Shown here one piece after another: positions 6,667-7,991 of a stretch of 7,991 nucleotides of DNA. Numbering within the stretch: the stretch's first letter is position 1; every line of letters begins with the position of its first letter. This DNA is from Proteiniphilum sp. (GTDB taxonomy: Bacteria; Bacteroidota; Bacteroidia; Bacteroidales; Dysgonomonadaceae): assembly GCA_016649795.1 (NCBI GenBank), contig JAENWZ010000092.1, forward strand, positions 1-7,991, read 5' to 3'. The position numbers and the translations under genes were made by a program. The notes beneath the pieces were generated by a model that had not been told where the DNA came from, searched no databases, and saw only the letters and a program-made list of their open reading frames with translations.

Positions 6667-7096
6667 ATGACAAAAAAAGAACGTATCGTAAGTATTATTT
6701 TAGCGTCAATCCTTTTTCTGACCATTGTGAACAGCACATGGTATTTCTTGGGAATAGCCAAAGTGAGTGTCGTGCAATGGATTGTTTTCAATGCCTGTGC
6801 ACCTTCAAGTTTGGTTTATCTGATCGGATTGGCGCTTTTTTTTCATACTCAAAATCGAATGTGGCTCACAATAGCAGTTGTGTCAATGATGTTTTTCGGA
6901 ACAATGGGCTTATTTGTTTTTCCGTGGAGCAGCGAAATCGACCTCCTCACACAGTTTTCGCATACGGTAATGACGCTCAATATAGCGATGGGTTTATGGG
7001 TAATTCTAAAAAAACAGGGATTACAAAGCGTTAGGAAACGGATTATTGACAAGCGTATTGGTATTTATTCCATTTATCGCGTTCACACAAGCCTAA
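6667..7096 (+). pseudogene. Small multi-pass membrane protein, frameshifted in an A7 run
   Basis: From ATG 6667 the protein begins MTKKERIVSIILASILFLTI and has four clear membrane spans: residues about 7-30, 34-59, 64-86 and 97-114. After ILKK the frame meets seven A's (7008-7014). In this frame it continues into an unlikely basic tail and stops at 7116 (149 residues). In the +1 frame after the A-run the sequence reads NRDYKALGNGLLTSVLVFIP and then FIAFTQA before TAA (7094-7096). That is an obvious fifth hydrophobic segment. Removing one A restores a 142-residue five-span protein. I therefore call a one-base insertion in the homopolymer; transcriptional slippage or a sequencing error are alternatives. 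The family is not recognised beyond being a small inner-membrane protein. A -7 element lies just upstream, and truncated GyrI sequence is joined directly downstream. Confidence 0.75.
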
Positions 7097-7417
7097 CACC
7101 TTGCTATTTATCATGACGACCCTCATGTAACTGAAATGGATAAACTGCGGACAGATATTTGCCTTGTTATAAAGAAGGAGACAAAACCACAAGGCGATAT
7201 CGGTGTAAAACAGATAAAAAGCAGTAAATTTGCTCTGTTTCTTTATCAGGGTGCATACAGTAATCTGGCTGCCGTATATAATGAAATTTACGCAAATCTT
7301 TTACCGGAAAATGGTTTGCAGTTAAGAGATTATCATTGTTTTGAGAAATACCTCAATCACCCTGATAAGATTGAGCCGGAGAAATTGAAAACAGAGATAT
7401 ATGTCCCGGTAGAGTAA
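7097..7417 (+). pseudogene. 5'-truncated GyrI-like effector-binding domain
   Basis: The frame opens immediately after the TAA of the membrane-protein gene and reads HLAIYHDDPHVTEMDKLRTD, then continues to TAA at 7415-7417. The pattern YxDDP..T..DKLR.D, GDIGVKQI, KFALFLYQGAYSNLAAVYNE, then LRDYHCFEKYLN and a final TEIYVPV is the C-terminal two thirds of the GyrI-like/AraC effector-binding domain. That fold binds small ligands at the end of AraC- or MerR-type regulators or stands alone in stress proteins. A complete domain is roughly 150 residues. The first beta-alpha unit and any DNA-binding domain are absent. The only internal ATG (7136) would give 93 residues starting within the conserved DDP..DKLR motif, so a functional product is unlikely. 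The HLAIY start shows that homology extends upstream of that ATG to the junction. Confidence 0.82.
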
Positions 7418-7441
7418 ATAAAGAATAGTTATACGATCACA

Positions 7442-7708
7442 ATGAATAAACAAAAAGTCATTTTCATACTTTTAAACGAGTTTGCCGATTGGGAAGGAGC
7501 CTATATCGCCACCAGTCTGAATACGGGAGTTAAACCCGGAAGTCCGATTAAATACACAGTAAAGACTTTATCTGTAAATAAAGAGCCTGTAACCTCTATC
7601 GGAGGATTCAAGGTGTTGCCGGATTATGGCATAAACGAACTGCCGGAAGATTATGCCGATATCGAAGATAGTTATCAGTTTTACACAAACGGATTTAGCC
7701 CGAAATAA
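7442..7708 (+). pseudogene. DJ-1/PfpI family protein with in-frame loss of the catalytic core
   Basis: The first 72 residues (MNKQKVIFILLNEFADWEGA ... INELPEDYA) are a typical DJ-1/PfpI (class I glutamine amidotransferase-like) N-terminus: the first beta strand, the conserved early acidic Glu in NEFADWE, and the GGFKVLPD segment. Family members run to about 170-210 residues and carry a nucleophilic Cys after the next strand. Here the frame passes after residue 72 into DIEDSYQFYTNGFSPK and stops at 88. The short tail looks like the aromatic C-terminal helix of the same family, so the simplest explanation is an in-frame internal deletion of roughly 100 residues. A GAAGAT repeat flanks the suspected junction (near 7647 and 7664). 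No catalytic Cys remains, so enzyme function is not expected. It starts 24 bp after the GyrI remnant. Confidence 0.8.
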
Positions 7709-7711
7709 TAA

Positions 7712-7991
7712 ATGGACAATAACACAAAAATATCCATTCGTTTTTTCGACGACCGAGAAGTTCGTGCTATTTGGGACGAGGAGAACAACAAATGGTGGTT
7801 TTCCGTTTTAGATATTGTCGCTGTTCTTACAGACCAAGACGACTACACTAAAACACGAAACTATTGGAAATATCTTAAAGCCAAGTTAAAAAAAGAAGGA
7901 AACGAACTGGGTAGTGTCACTACCCAGTTGAAATTAAAATCACCTGACGGGAAAATGCGGCTTTCAAACGTGCTTGATTATAACGGAATTA
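7712..7991 (+). CDS. Bro-N domain protein, phage antirepressor type (partial, C-terminus off right edge)
   Basis: The ORF starts at ATG 7712, three bases after the PfpI remnant's stop, and stays open for 93 codons to the window end. The protein begins MDNNTKISIRFFDDREVRAI and shows the Bro-N pattern: a strand with F.D..VRA.WD, WWFSVLDIVAVLTDQDD (residues 28-44), YWKYLKAKLKKEGNEL (51-66) and KLKSPDGKMRLSNVLDYNGI (74-93). Bro-N domains are DNA-binding modules found in phage antirepressors and baculovirus BRO proteins. In bacteria they also occur beside DinD-like and restriction-modification genes. The C-terminal domain that would specify its role is outside the window. A second perfect 25-bp palindrome lies in codons 65-73. 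No frame damage is seen in the available part. Confidence 0.88.
   Translation, partial: MDNNTKISIRFFDDREVRAIWDEENNKWWFSVLDIVAVLTDQDDYTKTRNYWKYLKAKLKKEGNELGSVTTQLKLKSPDGKMRLSNVLDYNGI
7905..7929. repeat. Perfect 25-bp palindrome inside the Bro-N gene
   Basis: Arm AACTGGGTAGTG (7905-7916), a single central T (7917) and the exact complement CACTACCCAGTT (7918-7929). It is translated as residues 65-73 (end of E65, then LGSVTTQL). Architecture and gene position match the palindrome in rhuM, but the core sequence differs. The role is unknown. Confidence 0.9.

Noticed and set aside
6609..7034. 141-codon plus-strand ORF overlapping the membrane-protein gene
   Set aside because: It is a shadow frame: Cys/His/Asn-rich without a recognisable fold, while the overlapping frame encodes clear membrane spans and starts behind a promoter element.
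7007..7034. Programmed -1 frameshift at the A-run
   Set aside because: The A7 run would allow -1 slippage, but the -1 frame ends after TGITKR. The sensible continuation lies in the +1 frame, so classical -1 programmed frameshifting does not explain it.
1..7991. CRISPR array, tRNA/rRNA gene, transposase, IS ends or integration att repeats
   Set aside because: No regularly spaced repeats, cloverleaf-like sequence, transposase frame or long terminal inverted repeats were found on either strand by eye.

Overview
The window looks like a Bacteroidota chromosome, most likely Bacteroidales. The evidence is a PorE-like TPR/beta-propeller lipoprotein, a DUF4301 protein (a family I know from Bacteroidetes), a Bacteroidota-type DnaK, and several exact matches to the Bacteroidota -7 promoter element TAnnTTTG. 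The genus cannot be read from the sequence; the Porphyromonadaceae/Dysgonomonadaceae neighbourhood is a guess.

Left part (1-5169) is conserved core genome. Two minus-strand genes lie 12 bp apart and read as one unit. The first is a complete DUF4301 protein (2867 to 1350). The second is a lipoprotein with TPRs, a five-bladed PD40/WD40-like propeller and the start of a carboxypeptidase-regulatory-like domain; it begins at a GTG (1337) and runs off the left edge. A 280-bp divergent intergenic region separates them from a complete dnaK (3148-5058), which ends in a strong bidirectional hairpin terminator (5137-5169).

Right part (5170-7991) is accessory and visibly more AT-rich. A promoter-like element leads into a 50-aa acidic ORF of unknown function and an intact RhuM-family gene. 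Then come four damaged genes in a row: a start-less C-terminal fragment (6438-6605), a small multi-spanning membrane protein broken by a +1 frameshift in an A7 run (6667-7096), the 3' part of a GyrI-like effector-binding domain fused directly behind it (7097-7417), and a DJ-1/PfpI protein whose catalytic core has been removed in frame (7442-7708). A Bro-N (phage antirepressor-type) gene begins 3 bp later and runs off the right edge.

The most unusual signal is a pair of perfect 25-bp palindromes (12-bp arms, 1-bp centre). One is inside rhuM and one inside the Bro-N gene. They start 194 and 193 bases after the respective start codons, so both are translated as residues 65-73, yet their sequences differ. 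I see no complete new system in the window. RhuM and Bro-N genes are typical of phage-derived, mobile and defence/restriction neighbourhoods, so the missing right flank is where such a system might be found.
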